The position numbers and the translations under genes are program-made. The notes under the pieces were generated by a model. The model ran no database searches and was not told where the DNA came from. It was given only the letters and a program-made list of their open reading frames with translations. Below are positions 36,576 to 45,805 of a stretch of DNA of 64,000 nucleotides, in pieces (position 1 is the stretch's first letter; the number at the start of each line of letters is the position of its first letter). The stretch comes from Lobosporangium transversale (Eukaryota > Mortierellomycota > Mortierellomycetes > Mortierellales > Mortierellaceae), in contig NW_019028986.1 in NCBI RefSeq assembly GCF_002105155.1, positions 1 through 64,000 of the forward strand, written 5' to 3'.

Positions 36576-37246
36576 TGCTGAGGTCTCTTTCGCATATTTA
36601 ATAGGATGCTCGTTGATGCGCCACACCTCTGTAATAAAGGACAAATAATTTTATACAGTTGATCGTCTAATGGGCTTGAGGATTCTTGTATAAATACAGG
36701 CCCTATCTCATGCCTGGCTATTCCCATTTTTATTTTCGCTTTATAGTTATTATTCTAGATTAATTTGCATACGATCATTGCTCCCTTGCGAAGCTATCTA
36801 CTCGGAAAATGCGGAATAGAAAATCGTCATATTGCTGGAAGATTTTTATTATTTTTTTTCCTATCGCTTACCTCCAGGAACGTATATAAAGGCTTTCCTA
36901 CTACAAGATAATGTTAGTGGGACACTCTTTAATTACAGCTTAGGATGCCGCTATGTTAGTGTACTATGTTCTATCCTCGTCTTCGAAGTACGAAACCTAT
37001 AATTATGCTAAGAGACAATGCGATAGTGCGGTTGGAAGATATCTTCTGACTCGATGGGTGAGCGTGCTAAGAACTGTTTCTCTGCGATATGCGTCATTTT
37101 TAGCCATGTCTACGTCCTTTCATGACGTCTTTTATGGCATCGACCAACAGCTCTATGCTCTGCTATGGTTCTTTAGTGGGTATGATCAAACGTACATACC
37201 AACTTTATCGCTGGTCCCTCGAGGTTCAAGTGTTTCCCCTACATCA
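36576..37246. other. array spacer after Sel1 gene 2
   Basis: A recurrent 3' flank (AATAGGATGCTCG..., TAATAAAGGACA) is followed by the shared block at 36880-36990. On the minus strand 37110-37030 reads MAKNDAYRRETVLSTLTHRV, matching 34432-34340. No intact gene. Confidence 0.5.
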
Positions 37247-37507
37247 TCATATATCCGCTCTTGCCAAGGCTCTGAGGTCCATCAATACTGCTTCTTCGTC
37301 CGTAATCTTTGTCTTTCCGAGCCCATTGCTTCTGCTCCTCGGAGTGTCTTCAGGATATGAAATTACCTCATCAACAAGGACTTTAATCATCTCTTTATTC
37401 ATTTGTTTTCGAATCAGGATGTGTGCCCTATCCATACCAAGCTCCGGTCCTTCGAGGCATGAGTAGACCTCGGTTGTAGTAACATTTAATTTGACTATTT
37501 GCACCAC
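37247..37507 (-). pseudogene. best-preserved remnant of the antisense companion gene
   Basis: A minus-strand open frame of 86 codons begins VQIVKLNVTTTEVYSCLEG, passes ELGMDRAHILIRKQMNKE and VLVDEVISYPEDTP, and ends TDEEAVLMDLRALARADI. Homologous but broken versions occur at 31480-31235 and 42975-42700 (minus), near 40130-40056 (minus) and at 44895-45000 (plus). Repeated occurrence with amino-acid-level similarity suggests a former protein-coding exon rather than chance. No domain is recognised, and upstream sequence (about 37630-37510) is interrupted by stops. It could also be one exon of a still-functional spliced gene, but I could not find partners. Confidence 0.45.
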
Positions 37508-37945
37508 TGTCAGAAGATGGGAAGCTGAGGGCTATATTTACTCTAAAATTCTGCTGATTCTTCAGACCGTATCCTTCAATGTTTTCTGAGATTGTGCCTG
37601 GTATATCTCTTCCATCATACTATACCTCGAATATCTGCTTCATATCTGAACCCTAAAATTTCCCCCTTGCATCCCAATCATTTGTGTACAACCATGTTAT
37701 ATTTCAACATTTGGCACTAGCGATTTGGGATGCATGTTAAAGACATGATCACTTGGGGCGCACTTTTAGGAAGTATCTATTCTATAAAAGCATCAATTAC
37801 GTTTCCATTCCACACAGGCAATGGAGTGTGTTTCCTCTCTTGCAACGTGTAGAACGTGAGCCGTACTCTTCTTTCTACTACCTTTACCACCATTCTTGCC
37901 CACCACTACTTGAAAAATACCACAGTTCCAAGCATCGCACAAGCC

Positions 37946-38248
37946 ATGAAAACAGTAGCTGCTGCGAAAAGAGTTACCACTATTACTCGTTTTATGAGTA
38001 AATAACATATAATTGTTTTTGTATTGTAAAGCACATTGCAATTGATATTAAACCGATCACTGTAAAAATTACACACTGGCATCAAGCCGCTACGGAGTCG
38101 TGTAGAGCCTGATGGTGTGCTGGATATAGTCATTTCCCTTCATATAGGCACTTCGAGGAAACCAAGTGCAACAAGGATGCATGGAAGAGTGAATGGACCA
38201 GTTGAAGAGAGAATGAGCACAGACAAAGAGATGACACCCTCACATTGA
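37946..38248 (+). pseudogene. decayed Sel1-family gene, short-linker type
   Basis: A leader with the short-type motif (CTTGCCCACCACT) is followed by an ATG at 37946, but most of the N-terminal module is deleted: after about 18 codons the frame runs straight into the equivalent of the intron. The usual acceptor TTAG|C is replaced by TGGC (38075-38078), followed by recognisable exon 2 start ATCAAGCCGCTACGG and a linker. The frame stops at 38246-38248 with no Sel1 repeats left. Non-functional as a Sel1 protein. Confidence 0.75.
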
Positions 38249-38580
38249 GGCCGTTTACTACTGGAGAACTTCCCTCGCTTGGGATATTTGGGCCTAATTT
38301 AATATTCTAAGGGCTCAAAGCGACGGTTCAGCAAGACAGAAGCGTTATTAATAGGGCCGTTAGGCTCGTGGCAATACCATACCGGTAACATTTTGCTTCA
38401 AAAGAGAATTTTAAATCACAATGCATTTATAGGAAGTCAGCAAGCCACAGTGAAACATTCCCACGTGTTTAAGGTCTGCGCCTTTCTTCATAAACTGTTC
38501 TTGTCCTTCTCCTTTCTCCTATTCTTGCCACCACTCTTATTCACCTAAACAACACTGGAATTTCAAACAATAAACAAACA

Positions 38581-39830
38581 ATGAGAGCCACAGGTACTGA
38601 GAAAAGACTTCAAGCATTTCGTCTCATCAGCTTGGACGGATCATCAGTCTCATCACCAGATATCAAATACATGGAAGCTCGCTTTGACTATAAAACACGA
38701 GGATACGTTCTTCTCTGGGACGATATTATATTCATTGACAAGGATGCAGTCCGAATAGAATATGGAGGGGAGACTTTATTGTATCGTGTCGACATTAACC
38801 TGGAATAGTAAATTGACCACTCGTTGAAACTGTTTTTGAAAAGATTGTACCTTTTATCTTTATGGATGATAATTAACTTTACCAGTTTAACATATTGTAC
38901 ATTAGCGTCAAACCGCTTCAAGTCTGTGCAGCGCTTGATGTTGTACTGGATATTGTCGTTTCCTCTCAATCAGGCATTTTGAGGGGACCGGGTGCAGCAA
39001 TAACACAAGAAGGATTGGATGGATCAGTTGGTGAGGACAAGGGTGAAGACAAAAAAGATGATGCTGTCACTCAGTACAAACGAGGTGAGATGTACTATTT
39101 TGGCGAAGGCGCCCCACAAGACTATTCAAGAGCCTTTGACTGCTATCTCAAGGCCGCCAGCCAAGGAGATGCTAGTGCTCAGTACAGTCTAGGTACCATG
39201 TACGAAGATGGCAAGGGCGTCCCACAAGACTACTCAAAAGCCATTGAATGGTACCGCAGGGCAGCAAACCAAGGACATACTGGTGGTCAGATCAATCTAG
39301 GGCACATGTATTATGATGGCAATCGAGTTTCACAAGATTATGCAGAGGCATTTGGCTGGTTCCTCAAGGCAGCCAGCCAAGGAGAGGTCATTGGCCAGTA
39401 TAATACAGGCGAAATGTATGAGAGTGGCAAAGGAACTCCGCAAGATTACTCAAAAGCCTTTGAATACTATTTCAAGGCTGCTAAGCAAGGAGATGCTGAT
39501 GCCCAGGCTGCACTAGGCGCCATGTATGAGGAAGGCAATGGAGTCTCAAGAAACAATTCAGAAGCCGTCAAATGGTATCTCAAGGCAGCAAACCAAGGAC
39601 ATACCCGTGCTCAGTACAATCTAGGCTGCATGTATGAGTGTGACAATGGGATCCCACAGGACTACTCAAAAGCCTTTAAATGGTATCTCAAAGCTGCTAA
39701 GCAAGGAAATGCTGATGCCCAACGCGCGGTCGCCTCAATGTACGAGGATGGCAATGGAGTCGCTAAAAGTCCTGCTAAAGCAAAGCGATGGTATCAAAAA
39801 GCTGCAGATCAAGATGCTGTTGATACTTAG
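38581..39830 (+). CDS. Sel1-repeat protein 3, short-linker type (2 exons)
   Basis: Exons 38581-38807 and 38906-39830 give 383 residues. The N-terminal module starts RLQAFRLISLDGSS, contains IKYMEARFDYKTRGYVLLWD and ends INLEY, joined to VKPLQVCAALDVVLDIVVSS. It is the most diverged module (DETN-rich end replaced by VDINLE). A short linker with an acidic GEDKGEDKKDD stretch leads into seven Sel1 repeats, the last being the cap ASMYEDGNGVAKSPAKAKRW. The cap ends early (ADQDAVDT) because of small changes relative to genes 2 and 5. It lacks the long Ser/Asn/Glu linker of genes 2, 4 and 5. The immediate upstream leader (TTGCCACCACTC) matches gene 1 and the decayed copies. Function unknown beyond a likely protein-binding solenoid. 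Confidence 0.86.
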
Positions 39831-40539
39831 GAAATATAGGATCAGTTTAAATGACCAAAAGCTTCAAAATGTATATAGTACGGAACATCGCTAAATTTAC
39901 TTGCTCATTGCTTATTCCACCATAAACGACAATAAATATAACGCTAAGAATCCTCTTACTGAGTGGATGGCAAAATAATGATCGTTAAATTGTAGAATAA
40001 GTGGACAAAATAACGTTAACATCATTCTCTGGGCATCCTCTCTTATATATATATATATACCTAAGGCATGGAAGGAACCTCGGTTGTAGAAATATCGGGC
40101 TTGAGCACTTACGCTACTGTCAGGGAGTAGGAACCACACCTTTTTTAAATAAAAACTTACTGGTTGCCCGGACCAAAACTTCCAGCACTCTAATCGGATG
40201 GATTTCATGCCGCCTAGTATACTCTTTCAGTCATGCTATGGGCTGACTGCATCTGTAAAAATTCTCCCTCCTATTTACTTCCTTTATACCTCATTTATTG
40301 ATTGTTTTGTTTATAAACGGACCGTGATTAAATCATGCTGTAGCTTTTGTTTTTTGTTGTGATTTTGAAATAAGGAGGCGATGAGACGGGACGGTTTTTT
40401 TCCTTGAAATAAATGGCTTCACCAATCTCCTTTACTTTCTTTCTTTTCACTCCTTCCGTTCTGTCCTTGTCCACTACCACGCATATAGCACCACGGTTTT
40501 AAAAACAAACAAAAAAATAAAAAAAAATAGCCGACTACA
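39831..40539. other. array spacer between Sel1 genes 3 and 4
   Basis: No intact gene. A fragment of the antisense companion is recognisable on the minus strand near 40130-40056 (CTCAAGCCCGATATTTCTAC). The last 160 bp (GATGAGACGGGAC, T-tract, CTTCACCAATCTCC, ACCACGCATATAGCA) form the long-type leader also seen before genes 2 and 5. Confidence 0.5.
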
Positions 40540-41926
40540 ATGAAAGCTACCGAGAAAAGACTTCAAGCGTTCCACCTCAGCGACCCAGGTGGATCACCAG
40601 CCGCATTGTTAGGTATCAAACGTATTAGAGCTCGTTTCGACCATAAAACACAAGAGCATATCATCCTCTGGAACGATATTACATCCGTTTACAAGGAAGC
40701 AAATCATATAGAAATCGGAGGAGAAGTTTTATCATTTCTCACGGATGAGAACTTTGAATAGTAAATTAATCCATCAATACTGCTCGTTGCATTGTAATGT
40801 TTTTTTGATGTTGTAAGTATGATATTTATTTCTTTTTTTTTTTTACTCGACCGTTGTAAAATTTCTTGATAGTTTGAGGCCGCTCCGAATCCGTGCAGAA
40901 CTAGACGATGTACTAGATGTCGTCATTCTCTCTCAAGCAGGCACTTCGGGAGAACCGGGTATAACAATCACACAGAGAAGGGTGGAGGAACCAGTTGTGC
41001 CAAAATTAAGTGAAGTCGATACCCTTAATTCCAACACAGAAGCCGATAGCAATAGCACCAAAAGCTTAGAGACAGATATGAAGGATCTTCCCGTAAAGGA
41101 AGATGGCACAGATTGTCCAGTTGTTGTCGAATCTCAAGGAGAGTGTATTCCAAGGGATGAATCAAAGAGTTCGGAAAAATCAACTACCCCAGAGAGTGAA
41201 GGATTGGCAGCAGCCCTGGCCAAAGCAGTCAAAGAAGATGCTGTCATCCAGGTAATGCTAGGATATATGTACTTTAGTGGCAATGGGGTCCTGCAAGATT
41301 ACACAGAAGCCTTTGACTGGTATTTCAAGGCTGCCAGCCAAGGACATGCCGCTGCTCAGTACAACCTAGGCAAGATGTACTATGATGGCAATGGAACCCC
41401 ACAAGACTACGCAAAAGCCTTTGAGTGGTACCACAAGGCCGCCAGCCAAGGGTATGCCAGTGCTCAGTGCAATCTAGGTGAGATGTACTATGATGGCAAT
41501 GGAACCCTACAAGACTACGCAAAAGCCTTTGAGTGGTATCTCAAGGCTGCCAACCAAGGAGAAGCCGTTGCTCAATATAATCTAGGCCAGATGTACCATG
41601 AAGGCAATGGCGTCCCACAAGACTATTCAAAGGCCATTGACTGGTATCTCAAGGCAGCCAACCAAGGAAATGCTGATGCTCAGTACACTCTAGGTGTCAT
41701 TTACCATAATGGTGATGGAGTTACACTCGACTATTCAAAGGCTATTGATTGGTATCTCAAGGCTGCAAACCAAGGAGATACTGATTCTCAACGCATCATT
41801 GCCTCGATGTATCACGATGGCAAGGGCGTCTCTAGGAATCTTGCTAAAGCAAAGCGATGGTACCAGAAAGCCGCTGACCAAGGCGATACTGATGCCCAAT
41901 ATACTTTGGACCAGCTCGAGCGTTGA
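40540..41926 (+). CDS. Sel1-repeat protein 4, long-linker type (2 exons)
   Basis: Exons 40540-40760 and 40873-41926 give 424 residues. The intron (GTAAAT to GATAG, phase 2) joins FLTDENFE to YLRPLRIRAELDDVLDVV. The roughly 100-residue linker has the shared blocks PKLSEVDTLNS, KSLETDMKDL, CPVVVESQGECIP and ESEGLAAALAKA. Seven Sel1 repeats follow; the last is the cap ASMYHDGKGVSRNLAKAKRW and WYQKAADQGDTDAQ. The DNA of repeats 1-3 is almost identical over about 100 bp to repeats 4-6 of gene 1, which belongs to the other subtype, pointing to sequence exchange between genes. No signal peptide or enzyme motif. Confidence 0.88.
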
Positions 41927-42699
41927 ATGATCTTTTATGTATTTAATAGGAAGTACATACCCTTGGGTGCACCATGCTTCTGTAATAAAGGACAGATGGA
42001 TCAGTAGAGGTGATTGTCTACTGGACATGAGATTTATTGTAAGATTACAGATCCTGACTCCGTATCAGTAACAGTCTCACGCCTGGCTATCTCCAGCTTT
42101 GTTTTTACTTTACAATGGATTCTCCAAAACACATATTTATCCTATGGCAACCTTGATTAATCTGTATACGATCATTTTCTCCTTGCGAGGCTTCCTACTC
42201 GTGAAATGCGGAAATAAACCATGAAAATGGATTGCAGATGTTACATCGCTTGAATGCTTTTATTGTCTCTTTTCCTATTTTTTTTTTTTTTTCCATCTTC
42301 AAGAGCAGATACTGCATTTTTTACAAGGTTACAAAGGTTTTCCAACTACAAGATAATGTTGGCGGGATCCCTTTTGGCTACAGACTAAGGCGCTGCAATG
42401 TTGGTGTGCTATGGTCTATCCCCAGCTTCGAACAATGAAATCTAGGTTTATGGGCAGTATGATAGTGTGATAGTGTGGTTGAAAAACATCTTCTAGTTCA
42501 ATGGATGGAATATGTCAGGCTGTACTCTGCACCATTTTTAGCCGAATACGTCCTCCCATGGTATCTTTTATGGAGTTGCTCGACACTAGTTTCGCTTTAC
42601 ATGACTCTCCGGTCTGTTGTTAATGTGTGTGATCAAACGTACTTACTGACTTTGTTGGTCCCTTGAAGTCCAAGTAGTTCTTCTACATTATCTTATGTC
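41927..42699. other. array spacer after Sel1 gene 4
   Basis: Carries the same 3' flank as gene 1 (AATAGGAAGTACATACCCTTGG) and the block around 42300-42440 shared with the spacers after genes 1 and 2. No intact gene. Confidence 0.5.
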
Positions 42700-42975
42700 T
42701 GCTCCTGCCAAGATTCCGAGCCCCATCAATACTGCTTCCTCGTTCGTAACTCCTGTCTTTTCAAGTCAATTGCCTCTGATTCTAGGGGTATCTTCAGGAT
42801 ATGACAATACCTGATCAACAAGGACTCCAATCGGGGGAGGTTTTTTTATTCTCGAGTCAGGATGTGCTCCCTATCTTTGCCAAGCTGCGACTCTCTAAGG
42901 TACGAGTAAAGATCTCAGTTGTGGCAATATCCAATTTGAGTAATTGCACCATTGTCAGAAGACAAGAAGTTAAGG
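42700..42975 (-). pseudogene. remnant of antisense companion gene, copy left of decayed copy 2
   Basis: Minus-strand reading gives MVQLLKLDIATTEIFTRTLE, then GVLVDQVLSYPEDTPRIRGN, a stop, and EKTGVTNEEAVLMGLGILAG. Amino-acid similarity to 37507-37247 is clear although the frame is broken, including by a short insertion and an in-frame stop. Confidence 0.45.
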
Positions 42976-43507
42976 AGTATATTCCCCTTAAAACCCTGCT
43001 GATTACTTCCTTTGATATTTTACGAGATGGGCTTCATTGTGCCTAGTACATCTCTTCCGTCATGTTGTGCCTTGAATGTTTGTCTTTAAACCTGAACCCT
43101 TGCATTTCTCCTTGCATCTGAATCATTTATGTATAGCTGGAAAGATTTTGTTTGTTTCAATGTTATATTTCAACTCATTGACACAGGCGATTCATGTAAA
43201 TTGTGTAGTGAATCCTGGCCTAATTTGATGTCCTGGAGAATACTAATTGATGAGGAAAACAGGACAACAGTGCATTTTAAAAGACATGATCACTTGAAGT
43301 GCACTTGCAGGAAGTATCTGTTCACAGTGAAACGTTCATCACGTTCCTGTTCCATATTTGCAAATGAAACATATTTTCCCCCCTCTTGGAACGTGTAGAA
43401 CACAAGTCTAACTCTTCTTTCTCCTAACTTTTGCTATCACTCTTGCCCACCACTATTTGCTCACCACTTACTCATAAAATACCACGGTTTCAAGCAGCGC
43501 ACAAGCA
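42976..43507. other. array spacer left of decayed copy 2
   Basis: No intact gene. It resembles the region left of gene 1 (CTTGCATCTGAATCATTTATGTATAG and CCTTGCATCCGAATCATTTATTTATAG) and ends with the short-type leader CTTGCCCACCACT. Confidence 0.45.
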
Positions 43508-44595
43508 ATGACAATGTTAGCTGCTGAGGAAAAAGCTTCAAGCAGTTCTCTCTATCAGCTTTGATGGATCATCACTTCCTTCACCAGATATCGGACATAT
43601 TGATGCTCACACAACGCAAGAGTACATCATCCTCTGGAGCGATATTACATCTGCTTGCAAGGGGGACGCGAATCATATAGAAAGTGGAGGGGGGGAAGCC
43701 TTTATCCTTTTCACAGATGAGAGCTTGGAATACTAAGCTGACTACCGCTAATTCTCGTTGTATGGATGGGGAATATCTATTTCTTCTTTTATTGTAAAGC
43801 ATATACTTTGTATCCAGTATTAAACCAATCACTGTAAAATTTACACACTAGCACCAAACCGCCCCGAATCCGTGCAAAGCTTGATATTGTGCTGAATATT
43901 GTCATTTTCCTCTAAGGCAGGCACTCTGAAAGAACCAAGTGTAGCAAGAAGGCAAGAAGGCAAGAAGGCAAGAAGGCAAGAAGGCAAGAAGGCAAGGAAA
44001 AGTGAACAGATCAGTTGGAAAGAAGAAGGACACAAACAAAAAATGATGCCATCGCTCAGTGTGAACTAGGTATGAAGTATGATTTGGTAAAGGCCTTCCA
44101 CGAGATTTAACAAAGCCTTTGAGCACTATCTCAAGGCACTGCAGTAAAGATATGCTAGTGTTCAGGCTAATCTAGGTTGCATGGACTATCATGGCATTGG
44201 CGTCCCACAAGGCTACTCAAAAGCCCTTGAGCGGTATCTCAAGGCAGCTAACCAAGGGAGAACCAGTGCTCAAAGCAATATAGGCTGCATATACTTCGAA
44301 GGCAATGGAGCCTCAAAAGGCTGCTCAAAAGACATCGCCTGGTTTTACAAGGCTGCCAAGCAAGGAGATACCATTGGACAGTACAACCTAGACACGGGGT
44401 ACGCGCGTGGCGAGGGCATTTACAAGACAACACAAAAGCCTTCGAGTTGTGTCTCAAGGCAGCTAAGCAAGGAGATGCTAATGCTCAACTTACAGTTGCC
44501 TCAATGTATAAAAATGGCAAAGGAGTTTCTTTGTATCCAGTGAAGCAAAACGGTAGTGCAAAAAAGCTACAGATCAAGATGCTGAGAACGATTAG
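43508..44595 (+). pseudogene. decayed Sel1-family gene, short-linker leader type
   Basis: The exon 1 equivalent (43508-43735) keeps pieces such as GAGTACATCATCCTCTGGAGC but has frameshifts and loses the GAATAG|TAA donor (it reads GAATACTAAG). The exon 2 equivalent starts near 43850 (AGCACCAAACCGCCCCGAATC) and is stopped in the linker. A plus-strand open stretch at 44181-44430 still reads as Sel1 repeats (YSKALERYLKAANQGRTSAQ) before a frameshift. The end (ATDQDAEND, TAG at 44593) resembles the end of gene 3. Not expected to give a full product. Confidence 0.8.
43946..43993. repeat. six copies of AAGAAGGC in the linker of the decayed Sel1 copy
   Basis: Six perfect copies of an octamer at the place where paralogs have a single GGGAAAGG- or GAAGAAGGG-like purine stretch (for example near 46252-46262 in gene 5). 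An 8-bp unit shifts the frame by two bases per copy, so the expansion itself disrupts the gene. Confidence 0.9.
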
Positions 44596-45293
44596 GATGG
44601 AGACAGTGATGATGGTGATGATAGTGATAGTAGTGATGATAGTGATGATGCTTAGGAATTGTCGGATCAGTCGGTTTCAGGTGCTCAAAGCGCCTTGGCG
44701 CCCAAAACATTGTTGGATACGTCCACTTACTACATAACCTATCAGATTTGATATTCATTATCTTTCATTTGATTGGACGACCAAATTATGGCCCTTACAG
44801 TTGATGCACGTTAACATAAAAGTCATTTTCTGGATAGTCCTTGTTTTTTTTAATTTTAATTTTTTTTTTTTTTTTTTTTTAAAGATACGGCTCCTACCTC
44901 CTGATAGTGATGCATATGCTCAAGCCTGATATTACTACAGCCGAGCTCTCTACTCATGCCTTGGGCAGTCTTCAGCTTTGCAGTGATTGGGGACACAGTT
45001 CAAATTCGAACAAAAAAAAAAAAAGAAAAGAAAAGTTAAAAAAACTTGTTGGGAACTCCAATACTTTGTGAGATAGGTTTCATGCTAACTTAATAAAACT
45101 CCTTCAGTCCTGGCATACGGTGAGCGCTCATCATCGCACCTGGAGTACTGTATCTCTCCTGGCATTTGAGCTATCTACTGCTACAAAAAAAAAAAAATTT
45201 TTTTTTTTATGTTCTAGTGTCATACTTCAATTCATTGAGCAAAGTTGTTCATATCCGGCATGATGATAGTTGCGTGTTGGTTCCTGACCTTGA
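44596..45293. other. array spacer with inverted companion-gene fragment
   Basis: GATGAT/GTGATG repeats near 44605-44650, T- and A-tracts, and at 44895-45000 a plus-strand fragment (MHMLKPDITTAELSTHALGS) homologous to the companion remnant that is on the minus strand elsewhere in the array. No intact gene. Confidence 0.5.
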
Positions 45294-45336
45294 ATGGTGT
45301 TCCGAGAATGCAAGATGACGAATCTGCAAGGCTTTT

Positions 45337-45369
<33 letters not shown>

Positions 45370-45620
45370 CCAGAGCTGAGCACAACAGTACTGAAACCCG
45401 ATTCGATAATGTTAATGCCGTGACGATATTTTTAATGGCATCAACCTCGGAGGCAGTACGAGACTGGACTCAAAGTCGTGCTGCTCCCCTCCAAGATCAC
45501 TTTGAACAAGTCGACGCCTGGATGATTGAATCGAATGATTCTGTTTATAAGCAGATCGCTGTTATGTCTCCTCTTTTTGTTAGTAGAATAGGGAGAATAA
45601 GGAGACATAGAAAGAAGTAA
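45294..45620 (+). CDS. hypothetical small protein or captured exon
   Basis: The open plus-strand frame contains a convincing protein-like part from about 45438: MASTSEAVRDWTQSRAAPLQ, then QVDAWMIESNDSVYKQIAVM, ending RIGRIRRHRKK. Upstream in the same frame is MTNLQGFF, then a T-tract of about 28 nt flanked by CAG on both sides, then AEHNSTETRFDNVNAV. The T-tract would encode poly-Phe if translated and is too short for a normal intron here. No family recognised. It sits directly before the long-type leader of Sel1 gene 5 and is absent from the matching places in the other units, so it may be an inserted gene fragment. Confidence 0.35.
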
Positions 45621-45805
45621 GGCGAAGAGACGGGACATTTTTTTCCTCCCTCCCTTAAAAAACAAAATATATAATAAAGAGGAAAGCTTCACCAACCTCC
45701 ACTATTTCTTTTATTTATTTATTTTTTTTTCTATACTCATTTCGGTCTCACGGCTTCTACCACGTATACAACATCACGATTCCCAACAAAACACAGCTAA
45801 GGACA

